This document shows positions 7,694-12,270 of a stretch of DNA of 12,270 nucleotides, in pieces. A model generated the notes under the pieces. That model was not told the DNA's origin, searched no databases, and saw nothing but the letters and a program-made list of their open reading frames with translations. Source of the DNA: Fibrobacter sp. (lineage in GTDB: Bacteria > Fibrobacterota > Fibrobacteria > Fibrobacterales > Fibrobacteraceae); the NCBI GenBank assembly GCA_012515825.1, contig JAAYXQ010000193.1:1-12270 (forward strand). Reading direction: 5' to 3'. Every line of letters starts with the position of its first letter. Position 1 is the stretch's first letter. A program made the translations under genes and the position numbers.

Positions 7694-7754
7694 TTCACAA
7701 ATGTAGTCTTTATTCTTTTTTTAGGCAGCCCTATTTTTTTATAAATTTTTTCTC
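7694..7754. promoter_or_regulatory. 61-base divergent promoter gap between the transporter and the potassium operon
   Basis: The gap is almost entirely A/T. On the plus strand, TATAAA at 7740-7745 is a possible -10 element only nine bases before the ATG at 7755. Its -35 region is a T-tract without a clear match. If it is used, the mRNA would be nearly leaderless, which fits the absence of a ribosome binding site. Alternatively the true start is the ATG at 7779. I see no palindromic operator. Confidence 0.3.
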
Positions 7755-9155
7755 ATGTTATTATCACGATACGAAGAGATGCCGTTCTCTAAAATTAAGG
7801 CAACAAAAAAGAAACGCTGGAATGCGATTCAAATTGTTGTACTCGGCTATATTTCCGTAATTTTATTTGGCACTATCTTATTATCGCTCCCCTTTGCAAA
7901 AGCAGAGCCTGTTCGTTTTCTGGATTCACTCTTTACTGCTTGTTCTGCAGTTTGTGTCACAGGGCTTTCAGTATTAAATATAGGCACGGCATACACGCAC
8001 CAAGGGCATTGGATCATTCTATTTCTCATGGAAATCGGTGGACTTGGTATCATGACCGTTTCTACTACGTTGATTTTACTTGCGGGAATGAGGCCTGGTT
8101 TTAATCAACAATCCGTATTACTATCCACCTTCACCACAGAAAATAATGTAGATGCGACTAAAATTTTAAGAGCCATTATTCCTTTTACACTCTTACTTCA
8201 ATTGTTTGGAACTCTCATCTATTTTACACAATTCAAAGAATTACACACTTACGATCGTTTTTTCTCTTCTCTATTCCATGCGGTCAGTGCTTTTTGTAAT
8301 GTAGGTTTTTCTCTGTTTCCTGATTCTCTAATGCGTTTTCAAACCAATACTGTTGTGAATACAACCACATGTATTCTTGTCGTTGCAGGTGGCTTTGGTT
8401 TTTTAGCCATCACCGAAATGCAACACCTATTCAATCTCAAAACAAGAGAATTTCAACGAATTTCTCTTCATACAAAAATTGCTGCCTTTTGCACTCTCTT
8501 TCTTATTGTAGGTGGAGGACTAATTCTTTGGTTTACAGAATCTTCGACAACAATCAAAGACTTATCTTTTATAGATAAAATGCTATCTACATTCTTCATT
8601 TCCATTTCTTCTCGAACTGCTGGTTTAAACACTATTGATATGGCAACGCTTTCCCTGAACTCCATTTTCTTAGTCATCATTATGATGATCATTGGAGCAA
8701 ACCCTGGAAGCTGCGGCGGCGGTATCAAAACAACAACAGCTGCTGTGATTGCATTACTCGGCTTTAATCGCCTTTTAGGACGACAAAAAACACAAGTTTT
8801 AGGGCGTACCATTCCAGAAGAAACCGTAGATCGAGCCGTTCGAATTTTTGTGATCGCCATTGTGGTGCTTGTAGGAGCGACGCTTATTCTTTTGCATACA
8901 GAAGCAGCAACGGCAACCATTGTTGGTGAAGAAAGTTCCGTTTTCATCAAAATCTTATTTGAAGTAGCAAGTGCTTATAGTACTTGTGGCCTTTCACTAG
9001 GCATAACCCCACAACTCACAGATCCAGGTCGTATTATAATTTGTATTGTTATGTTTATTGGCCGTATGGGACCATTATTTTTAATTTCTGCTGTGGCACG
9101 CCAAGATTCTGAATCTGGAATGTGGTTTGCAGAAGAAGATATAATGGTGGGTTAA
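7755..9155 (+). CDS. ktrB: KtrB/TrkH-type potassium channel subunit
   Basis: This 466-residue inner-membrane protein is the ion-conducting subunit of a K+ uptake system of the SKT superfamily. All four pore loops keep the selectivity-filter glycine: VTGLS (Gly70), NVGFS (Gly184), TAGLN (Gly290) and TCGLS (Gly412). The conserved GSCGGGIKTTT at 318-328 follows the third pore loop, and FIGRMGPLF (434-442) follows the fourth. The length and the lack of an extra N-terminal helix pair fit KtrB (about 445 residues) better than E. coli TrkH (483). The cytoplasmic N-terminus is basic (KIKATKKKR). The partner RCK subunit gene follows after 17 bases. KtrB systems are typically sodium-dependent, but ion coupling cannot be judged here. 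The start is uncertain: the ATG at 7755 or at codon 9 (7779), neither with a ribosome binding site. Confidence 0.92.
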   Translation: MLLSRYEEMPFSKIKATKKKRWNAIQIVVLGYISVILFGTILLSLPFAKAEPVRFLDSLFTACSAVCVTGLSVLNIGTAYTHQGHWIILFLMEIGGLGIMTVSTTLILLAGMRPGFNQQSVLLSTFTTENNVDATKILRAIIPFTLLLQLFGTLIYFTQFKELHTYDRFFSSLFHAVSAFCNVGFSLFPDSLMRFQTNTVVNTTTCILVVAGGFGFLAITEMQHLFNLKTREFQRISLHTKIAAFCTLFLIVGGGLILWFTESSTTIKDLSFIDKMLSTFFISISSRTAGLNTIDMATLSLNSIFLVIIMMIIGANPGSCGGGIKTTTAAVIALLGFNRLLGRQKTQVLGRTIPEETVDRAVRIFVIAIVVLVGATLILLHTEAATATIVGEESSVFIKILFEVASAYSTCGLSLGITPQLTDPGRIIICIVMFIGRMGPLFLISAVARQDSESGMWFAEEDIMVG

Positions 9156-9172
9156 AATAAAAGGATTACACT

Positions 9173-9829
9173 ATGTCATCTAAACAATTTGTTGTCATTG
9201 GTCTTGGAAACTCCGGCTATTTTTTAGCTCGCCACTTAACAGCTCTTGGCCATGATGTACTTGTAATAGACTCAAGCCCCGAAAAAATTCAAGACATCAC
9301 CTCCTCTGTTTCTCAGGCAGCTGTCGCTGATAGCACCAGAAAAAAGCAGCTCGCCGCTCTTCCGCTAACTAAGGTAGATAGCGTTGTCGTTTGCATTGGC
9401 GAAGATTTAGAAGCCTCACTACTCACTGTTTTAAACTTAAAAGAACTGGGTGTAAAGCACATCATTGCAAAAAGTTCAAGCCCAGCTCATACTACGATCT
9501 TAGAAAAACTTGGCGTTTCTGATATATTCCACCCAGAACGAGATATGTCTATTTCGCTTGCAGAAAGAATGAATCGCCCCAATATGCTCGACTACCTTCC
9601 CTTTATGGAAGGGTTCTCTATTATTGAGCTTGCGTGCCCAGAAAAGTTTATTGGGAAATCCTTAAAAGAGCTTTCTCTTACTTCCAAATATGGCGTACAA
9701 GTCATCGCGATTAGAGACCCTTTAGAAATAGAACCAAAGCTTGGAAATTTGGCCGACTATATATTACAAGAACGCGATGTTCTTTTCATCATCGGGCCAA
9801 ACAAAGTATTAGATAAAATTAAAGATTAG
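9173..9829 (+). CDS. ktrA: KtrA/TrkA-type RCK regulatory subunit of potassium uptake
   Basis: This 218-residue cytoplasmic protein gates the KtrB channel as a ring of RCK domains. The RCK_N domain (residues 4-120) begins FVVIGLGNSG. Gly10, Gly12 and Gly15 form the GxGxxG nucleotide loop, and Asp33 at the end of the second strand is placed to hold the ribose of NAD(H) or ATP. FHPERDMS (119-126) is the usual end of the domain. A TrkA_C domain occupies about 145-216, with IGKSLKEL and DVLFIIGPNKVL. A single RCK pair (about 220 residues) indicates KtrA, not the duplicated E. coli TrkA (458). A good ribosome binding site (AAGGA, 7 bases before the ATG) and the 17-base gap place it in an operon with ktrB. 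The repeat block starts a dozen bases after its stop, with no obvious terminator between. Confidence 0.93.
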   Translation: MSSKQFVVIGLGNSGYFLARHLTALGHDVLVIDSSPEKIQDITSSVSQAAVADSTRKKQLAALPLTKVDSVVVCIGEDLEASLLTVLNLKELGVKHIIAKSSSPAHTTILEKLGVSDIFHPERDMSISLAERMNRPNMLDYLPFMEGFSIIELACPEKFIGKSLKELSLTSKYGVQVIAIRDPLEIEPKLGNLADYILQERDVLFIIGPNKVLDKIKD

Positions 9830-9854
9830 TTGATAATAGTTTTCGGGTGAATAA

Positions 9855-9966
9855 TTTCGCGAGATTACGATTTGTGATTAACTTTTCGCTAGCTCCATTT
9901 TTGCAAAATCACGATGCACATTTTTTGAATTAGCATTTCGCGAGATTATTTTTTTGATATGTTTCA
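9855..9966 (+). repeat. 112-base direct repeat, copy A
   Basis: This stretch is identical, base for base, to copy B at 10132-10243. It begins TTTCGCGAGATTACG, passes through CTTTTCGCTAGCTCC and ends TTTGATATGTTTCA. Weaker similarity continues beyond its right end: both copies are followed within seven bases by AATAA(T)TTTCGCGAGAT. Perfect identity points to a recent duplication or ongoing gene conversion. Confidence 0.95.
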
Positions 9967-9997
9967 TACGAATAATTTTCGCGAGATTATTTTTTCG

Positions 9998-10085
9998 ATT
10001 TGATTCAGGCATTTTTTTTCGAGTAAATATTTTTTTATTTGATTCAGGCATTTTTTTTCGAGTAAATATTTTTTTATTTGATTCA
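9998..10085 (+). repeat. 39-base tandem repeat, two perfect units plus a 10-base remnant
   Basis: Units at 9998-10036 and 10037-10075 are identical. Each reads ATTTGATTCAGGC, a T-run, CGAGTAAATA, then a T-run. A third unit starts at 10076 and matches for ten bases (ATTTGATTCA). The unit head recurs at 10113-10125, where it is preceded by the same TTTTTCG as the first unit, giving a 20-base match (9991-10010 and 10106-10125). Long T-runs in each unit favour slippage. Confidence 0.93.
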
Positions 10086-10131
10086 CAATTATTTTCAGGT
10101 GATTCTTTTTCGATTTGATTCAGGCAAATAT

Positions 10132-10243
10132 TTTCGCGAGATTACGATTTGTGATTAACTTTTCGCTAGCTCCATTTTTGCAAAATCACGATGCACATTT
10201 TTTGAATTAGCATTTCGCGAGATTATTTTTTTGATATGTTTCA
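10132..10243 (+). repeat. 112-base direct repeat, copy B
   Basis: This is the second perfect copy of the 9855-9966 sequence, 277 bases downstream start to start. The bases to the left differ (AAATAT here, GAATAA before copy A), and the base right after the repeat differs (A here, T after copy A), which sets the limits of the duplicated segment. Confidence 0.95.
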
Positions 10244-10288
10244 AAAGAATAATTTCGCGAGATGATTTTGAATCAAAGTTTCGCGGAA

Positions 10289-10729
10289 TTAATTCTTCTC
10301 ATTTTTTTTGCATTGAGAACAAAGCCCAAAAACATAAAAATACGTCTGATGTACTTTGAATCCCCTAGGCATTTTCTTTGATATTTCTTGAGGCTTAATA
10401 TCCAGATCATAAACAGCACCGCATTTTTCACATTCAAAATGAGAATGCGGCGAAAGATCTCCATCGTATCTTAAAACACCTCGCCCAAAGTCTAATACTT
10501 GCACTAAACCAACTTCTTTAAAAAGCTCAACCGTATTATATACCGTTGTTCTTGAAAGGCTAGGCATCTCAGGCAAAAGCGCATTAAAGATCATCTCTAC
10601 TGTAGGATGTTCTTTAGAATGCATTAAAAACTTAAGGATACGCACCCTCTGTACAGAAGGCCGTATCCCTTTGTTTTGAAGAATTTCTGAGTGCGTCTGC
10701 ATAAAAAAGGGATTACTCCCCTCTTCCAT
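10289..10729 (-). CDS. perR: PerR-type peroxide-sensing repressor (Fur family)
   Basis: This 146-residue DNA-binding regulator has a winged-helix N-terminal domain with RPSVQRVRILKFL (23-35) and the recognition region SLSRTTVYNTVELFKEVGLV (57-76). The residues of the PerR regulatory metal site are in register: His41 (in HPTVE), Asp89 (in RYDGD), His95 and His97 (in PHSHF) and Asp108 (in AVYDL). In Bacillus PerR the matching set is H37, D85, H91, H93 and D104, and the last Asp is what separates PerR from Fur (Glu). Cys100/Cys103 and Cys137/Cys140 give the structural zinc site. The ATG shares its A with the rubrerythrin stop codon (TAATG) and has no good ribosome binding site, so it should be translationally coupled. 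Met10 is a possible alternative start. Iron loading and sensing are inferred from these residues. Confidence 0.88.
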   Translation of the reverse strand: MEEGSNPFFMQTHSEILQNKGIRPSVQRVRILKFLMHSKEHPTVEMIFNALLPEMPSLSRTTVYNTVELFKEVGLVQVLDFGRGVLRYDGDLSPHSHFECEKCGAVYDLDIKPQEISKKMPRGFKVHQTYFYVFGLCSQCKKNEKN

Positions 10730-11403
10730 TACTTAAAATAACGACCTAATAAGCCTTGAAATGCAGAACCATGACGAGCTTCGTCTTTGCACATTTCATG
10801 AACGGTATCATGAATCGCATCGTAGCCAAGCTCCTTCGCTTTAGTCGCCAATTCAAGCTTTCCTTCTGTAGCGCCTGCTTCTGCAGCCACGCGAAGTTCC
10901 AAGTTTTTCTTTGTATCGGCATGAACCACTTCACCTAAAAGCTCTGCAAACTTAGCGGCGTGTTCTGCTTCTTCAAAAGCAATGCGTTTGTAAGCTTCTG
11001 CTACTTCTGGAAGGCCATCTCGATCGGCTTGACGGCTCATCGCCAAATACATACCGACTTCTGTACATTCCGCAGTAAAGTTTTCACGAAGAGATTGAAC
11101 GACCCATTCATCTAATCCTTGCGCCACACCAATTTTATGTTCATCAGCCCAAATTATTTTTTCAGTGAGACTCATTTCTTGAAGCTTAAACTTAGATTTT
11201 GGAGCCTTACATTGAGGGCATTCATCCAAAGCCTCTTCACCAACATGCTTGTAACCACAAACAGCACAAATCCATGTCTTTTCTTTTTTTGACTCTTCTT
11301 TAAGATTAAACTTTGAAGCTGGTGCCTTACAAACAGGACAAACTTCAGCTGGTTCTTCACCCATATGAACATAACCACAAACGGAACAAACCCATACTTT
11401 CAT
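10729..11403 (-). CDS. Reverse rubrerythrin with two N-terminal rubredoxin domains
   Basis: This 224-residue cytoplasmic non-haem iron protein probably reduces hydrogen peroxide with electrons passed through its rubredoxin centres. Two rubredoxin-like modules lie at the N-terminus. The first has Cys6, Cys9, Cys22 and Cys25; the second has Cys46, Cys49, Cys62 and Cys65. They share VCGY, GEE, CP.CKAP and SKF spacing and clearly arose by internal duplication. The ferritin-like diiron domain follows (about 80-224): Glu112 in the first helix, EAEH (Glu145, His148), Glu180 in the third helix, and DEARH (Glu208, His211). In classical rubrerythrin the rubredoxin domain is C-terminal; N-terminal placement marks the reverse type known from clostridia, usually with one module. 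The start is fixed by AGGAG five bases upstream. It is the first gene of an operon with perR. Confidence 0.93.
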   Translation of the reverse strand: MKVWVCSVCGYVHMGEEPAEVCPVCKAPASKFNLKEESKKEKTWICAVCGYKHVGEEALDECPQCKAPKSKFKLQEMSLTEKIIWADEHKIGVAQGLDEWVVQSLRENFTAECTEVGMYLAMSRQADRDGLPEVAEAYKRIAFEEAEHAAKFAELLGEVVHADTKKNLELRVAAEAGATEGKLELATKAKELGYDAIHDTVHEMCKDEARHGSAFQGLLGRYFK

Positions 11404-11408
11404 ATTAA

Positions 11409-11428
11409 CTCCTATGCGCTAAACGCAT
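11409..11428 (-). promoter_or_regulatory. Ribosome binding site and adjoining hairpin of the rubrerythrin leader
   Basis: On the minus strand the leader contains AGGAG (11413-11409) five bases before the ATG. Directly upstream is a small inverted repeat, ATGCG / five-base loop / CGCAT (11428-11414). The hairpin is short (5 bp) and would sit against the Shine-Dalgarno sequence. It could affect translation or mRNA stability, but could be chance in a leader of this length. Confidence 0.45.
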
Positions 11429-11446
11429 TTTGTTTTAAGTTTAATT

Positions 11447-11461
11447 TTGTAATGATTACAA
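11447..11461. promoter_or_regulatory. PerR-box-like operator 1 (perfect palindrome)
   Basis: TTGTAATGATTACAA is a perfect 7-1-7 inverted repeat. It matches the Bacillus PerR-box consensus TTATAATNATTATAA at all positions except the symmetric third pair (G and C in place of A and T). It covers the predicted transcription start of the rubrerythrin-perR operon, so PerR binding here would block initiation. Confidence 0.75.
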
Positions 11462-11489
11462 ATATAAAATGATTATAATAATTTGGCAA
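11461..11489 (-). promoter_or_regulatory. Promoter of the rubrerythrin-perR operon
   Basis: On the minus strand, TTGCCA (11489-11484), exactly 17 bases, and TATATT (11466-11461) form a sigma70-type promoter with five of six matches at each element. Transcription would start near 11454 and leave a leader of about 50 bases before the rubrerythrin ATG. It is the best promoter in the window. Both PerR-like boxes overlap it or its start site. Confidence 0.65.
11464..11478. promoter_or_regulatory. PerR-box-like operator 2 (imperfect)
   Basis: On the minus strand this reads TTATAATCATTTTAT, which agrees with TTATAATNATTATAA at 12 of the 14 defined positions. It lies two bases from operator 1 and overlaps the -10 element and the spacer. 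Two adjacent boxes suggest cooperative binding, though AT-rich sequence makes chance matches easier. Confidence 0.5.
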
Positions 11490-11506
11490 ATGGAAAATAA
11501 GGGAGA

Positions 11507-12250
11507 CTATTTATATTGTTTAATTTTGTTTTTATGCTTTCTTTTTACTTCTTCGCGATTTTTACTTAATCCCGTTAAAAGTGAAGTAAAATCTTCCTGT
11601 AGAGATGAACTCATTCTATTTGGAAGCGAACGATAATATTTAAAAAACTGTCGATCTGTAATAACATTATCTGGAATTTTGTTTCCTAATTTTGCATTAT
11701 TACCAAAAACAACTAGATTAATAAAAAAATCTTTATATTCTGGAAACTTTTCTTCCAATACTTTTATGTGACCATAATTCTGATGTAAAGGATTTTTCAT
11801 TGGATATTTTAATTTTCCTTTTTTCAATGAAATAGTCCATTGTTTTTGATACTCATCGCCAAGAATTAATCCAATCATTGTTTTTTTCTCAATCACCAAA
11901 ACCCCTTTCTCCGTAATCGCTATAATATCAATTTGTACCACATTACTAGAGCCTTCGATATAGACATCTTTAAGGACAACACCTCCAGTAATCATTCGAA
12001 TACAACTTGCTGAATACACCTCTCCAATCCAGCCGACTAACTTATTTTGAAAAAGGCGGCCAATAAATAATAGAGCTGCTAAAATAAAAACATAAATCCA
12101 CAAAGCATTTTTAAAATCAACTCCAGCAAAATGGAGCGTAATAAGAAGAATTAACCCACCTAAGACAATAATCGCTATATAAATAACGAACAAAATTTTC
12201 CGTAAAACATCCATCACCTTTTTGAGAATTATTTGTTGTGGATTTAACAA
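11507..12250 (-). CDS. Membrane-anchored NERD-domain (nuclease-related) protein
   Basis: Two N-terminal membrane segments (about residues 18-38 and 50-66) are followed by a NERD domain (about 70-190). The domain resembles PD-(D/E)XK nucleases: GEVY with Glu77, QIDIIAI with Asp108, and VIEKK with Glu121 and Lys123 giving the ExK pair. The following G.ILGDEY...W and NPLHQN..HI (153-162) are typical of NERD. The key acidic and lysine residues are present, so nuclease activity is possible but unproven. The C-terminus is very basic (KRKHKNKIK), as in nucleic-acid contacts or inner-leaflet anchoring. The start is uncertain. TTG at 12250 is the first listed codon, but the frame stays open to the right edge. 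ATG at codon 13 (12214), just before the first membrane segment, looks natural, with AAGG close upstream. Confidence 0.78.
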   Translation of the reverse strand: MLNPQQIILKKVMDVLRKILFVIYIAIIVLGGLILLITLHFAGVDFKNALWIYVFILAALLFIGRLFQNKLVGWIGEVYSASCIRMITGGVVLKDVYIEGSSNVVQIDIIAITEKGVLVIEKKTMIGLILGDEYQKQWTISLKKGKLKYPMKNPLHQNYGHIKVLEEKFPEYKDFFINLVVFGNNAKLGNKIPDNVITDRQFFKYYRSLPNRMSSSLQEDFTSLLTGLSKNREEVKRKHKNKIKQYK

Positions 12251-12270
12251 ATGATACCCTGCATTAGAAA

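Larger units (their letters stand above)
9830..10288. repeat. 459-base non-coding repeat block between convergent operons
   Basis: The whole gap is built from variants of a TTTCG(C/A)GA(G)ATTA word separated by T-runs and ATTTGATTCA words. The exact word TTTCGCGAGATTA starts at 9855, 9936, 9977, 10132 and 10213. Near copies lie at 9841, 9884, 10161, 10253 and 10279, the last running into the stop codon of the PerR gene. It contains one perfect 112-base duplication and a 39-base tandem repeat, listed separately. No reading frame of interest, transposase or tRNA is present. The strong strand bias (T on the plus strand) and the position between two convergent gene ends make a coding role unlikely. 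It could act in transcription termination, as a chromosome-organisation site, or be a decaying selfish element. None of these is shown. Confidence 0.85.

Noticed and set aside
8468..8950. 160-codon open frame on the minus strand inside ktrB
   Set aside because: It lies wholly within a strongly conserved ktrB region with intact pore motifs, and its product resembles no protein domain. It is an antisense shadow.
7694..9829. Functional link between the BASS transporter and the potassium system through sodium
   Set aside because: Divergent position alone is weak evidence, the BASS substrate is unknown, and no shared operator is visible in the gap.
9836..9866. Intrinsic terminator after ktrA
   Set aside because: No GC-rich stem precedes a T-run. 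The TCGCGA core is palindromic but too short to form a terminator hairpin.
9830..10288. CRISPR array
   Set aside because: The repeats are long (112 and 39 bases), directly adjacent or irregularly spaced, and not separated by unique spacers of constant length. No cas gene is near.
10273..10464. 63-codon open frame overlapping perR
   Set aside because: It is a shifted-frame shadow of perR, whose frame carries all the conserved metal-binding residues.

Overview
The window is AT-rich bacterial DNA carrying eleven well-supported protein genes and no RNA genes, insertion sequences or CRISPR arrays that I could find. The gene set suggests a Gram-negative, probably anaerobic or microaerophilic bacterium of the Fibrobacterota/FCB kind. 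It includes an exported M6 metalloprotease with the N-terminal layout common in Fibrobacter-type bacteria, a lipoprotein, a DUF4954 left-handed beta-helix protein, and a rubrerythrin/PerR peroxide defence pair. Several genes lack an obvious Shine-Dalgarno sequence. The taxonomic guess is an inference from gene content, not a measurement.

Layout, left to right. Positions 1-1470 (minus) hold the N-terminal 490 codons of a secreted M6 peptidase whose C-terminus lies off the left edge. A 397-base gap without a convincing gene follows. A small lipoprotein of unknown function (1868-2446, minus) comes next, then a 235-base gap containing degenerate repeats. At 5131-2682 (minus) a DUF4954 protein is followed closely by a compact membrane M48-like peptidase. 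Only 23 bases away, and divergent, is a plus-strand pair (5155-6794): a degenerate GGDEF-like protein overlapping by 4 bases a GT4 glycosyltransferase. That pair converges on a BASS-family transporter (7693-6791, minus), and the two genes share their stop codons. The transporter is divergent from a Ktr/Trk potassium uptake pair (7755-9829, plus).

Between the potassium genes and the next convergent operon lies a 459-base non-coding repeat block (9830-10288). It holds a perfect 112-base duplication, a 39-base tandem repeat and many copies of a TTTCGCGAGATTA-like word. Diverged copies of the same word occur in inverted orientation in the gap at 2511-2635, so this looks like a dispersed repeat family.

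The right side is a peroxide-defence operon on the minus strand: a reverse rubrerythrin with two rubredoxin domains, then a PerR-type Fur regulator coupled by a TAATG overlap. Upstream lies a promoter (TTGCCA, 17 bases, TATATT) overlapped by two PerR-box-like palindromes, one of them perfect. This implies that PerR represses its own operon. The window ends with a membrane-anchored NERD-domain (nuclease-related) protein whose start may lie beyond the right edge.

The best candidates for a second look are the repeat family, the double PerR-box promoter, and the GGDEF-like/glycosyltransferase pair.
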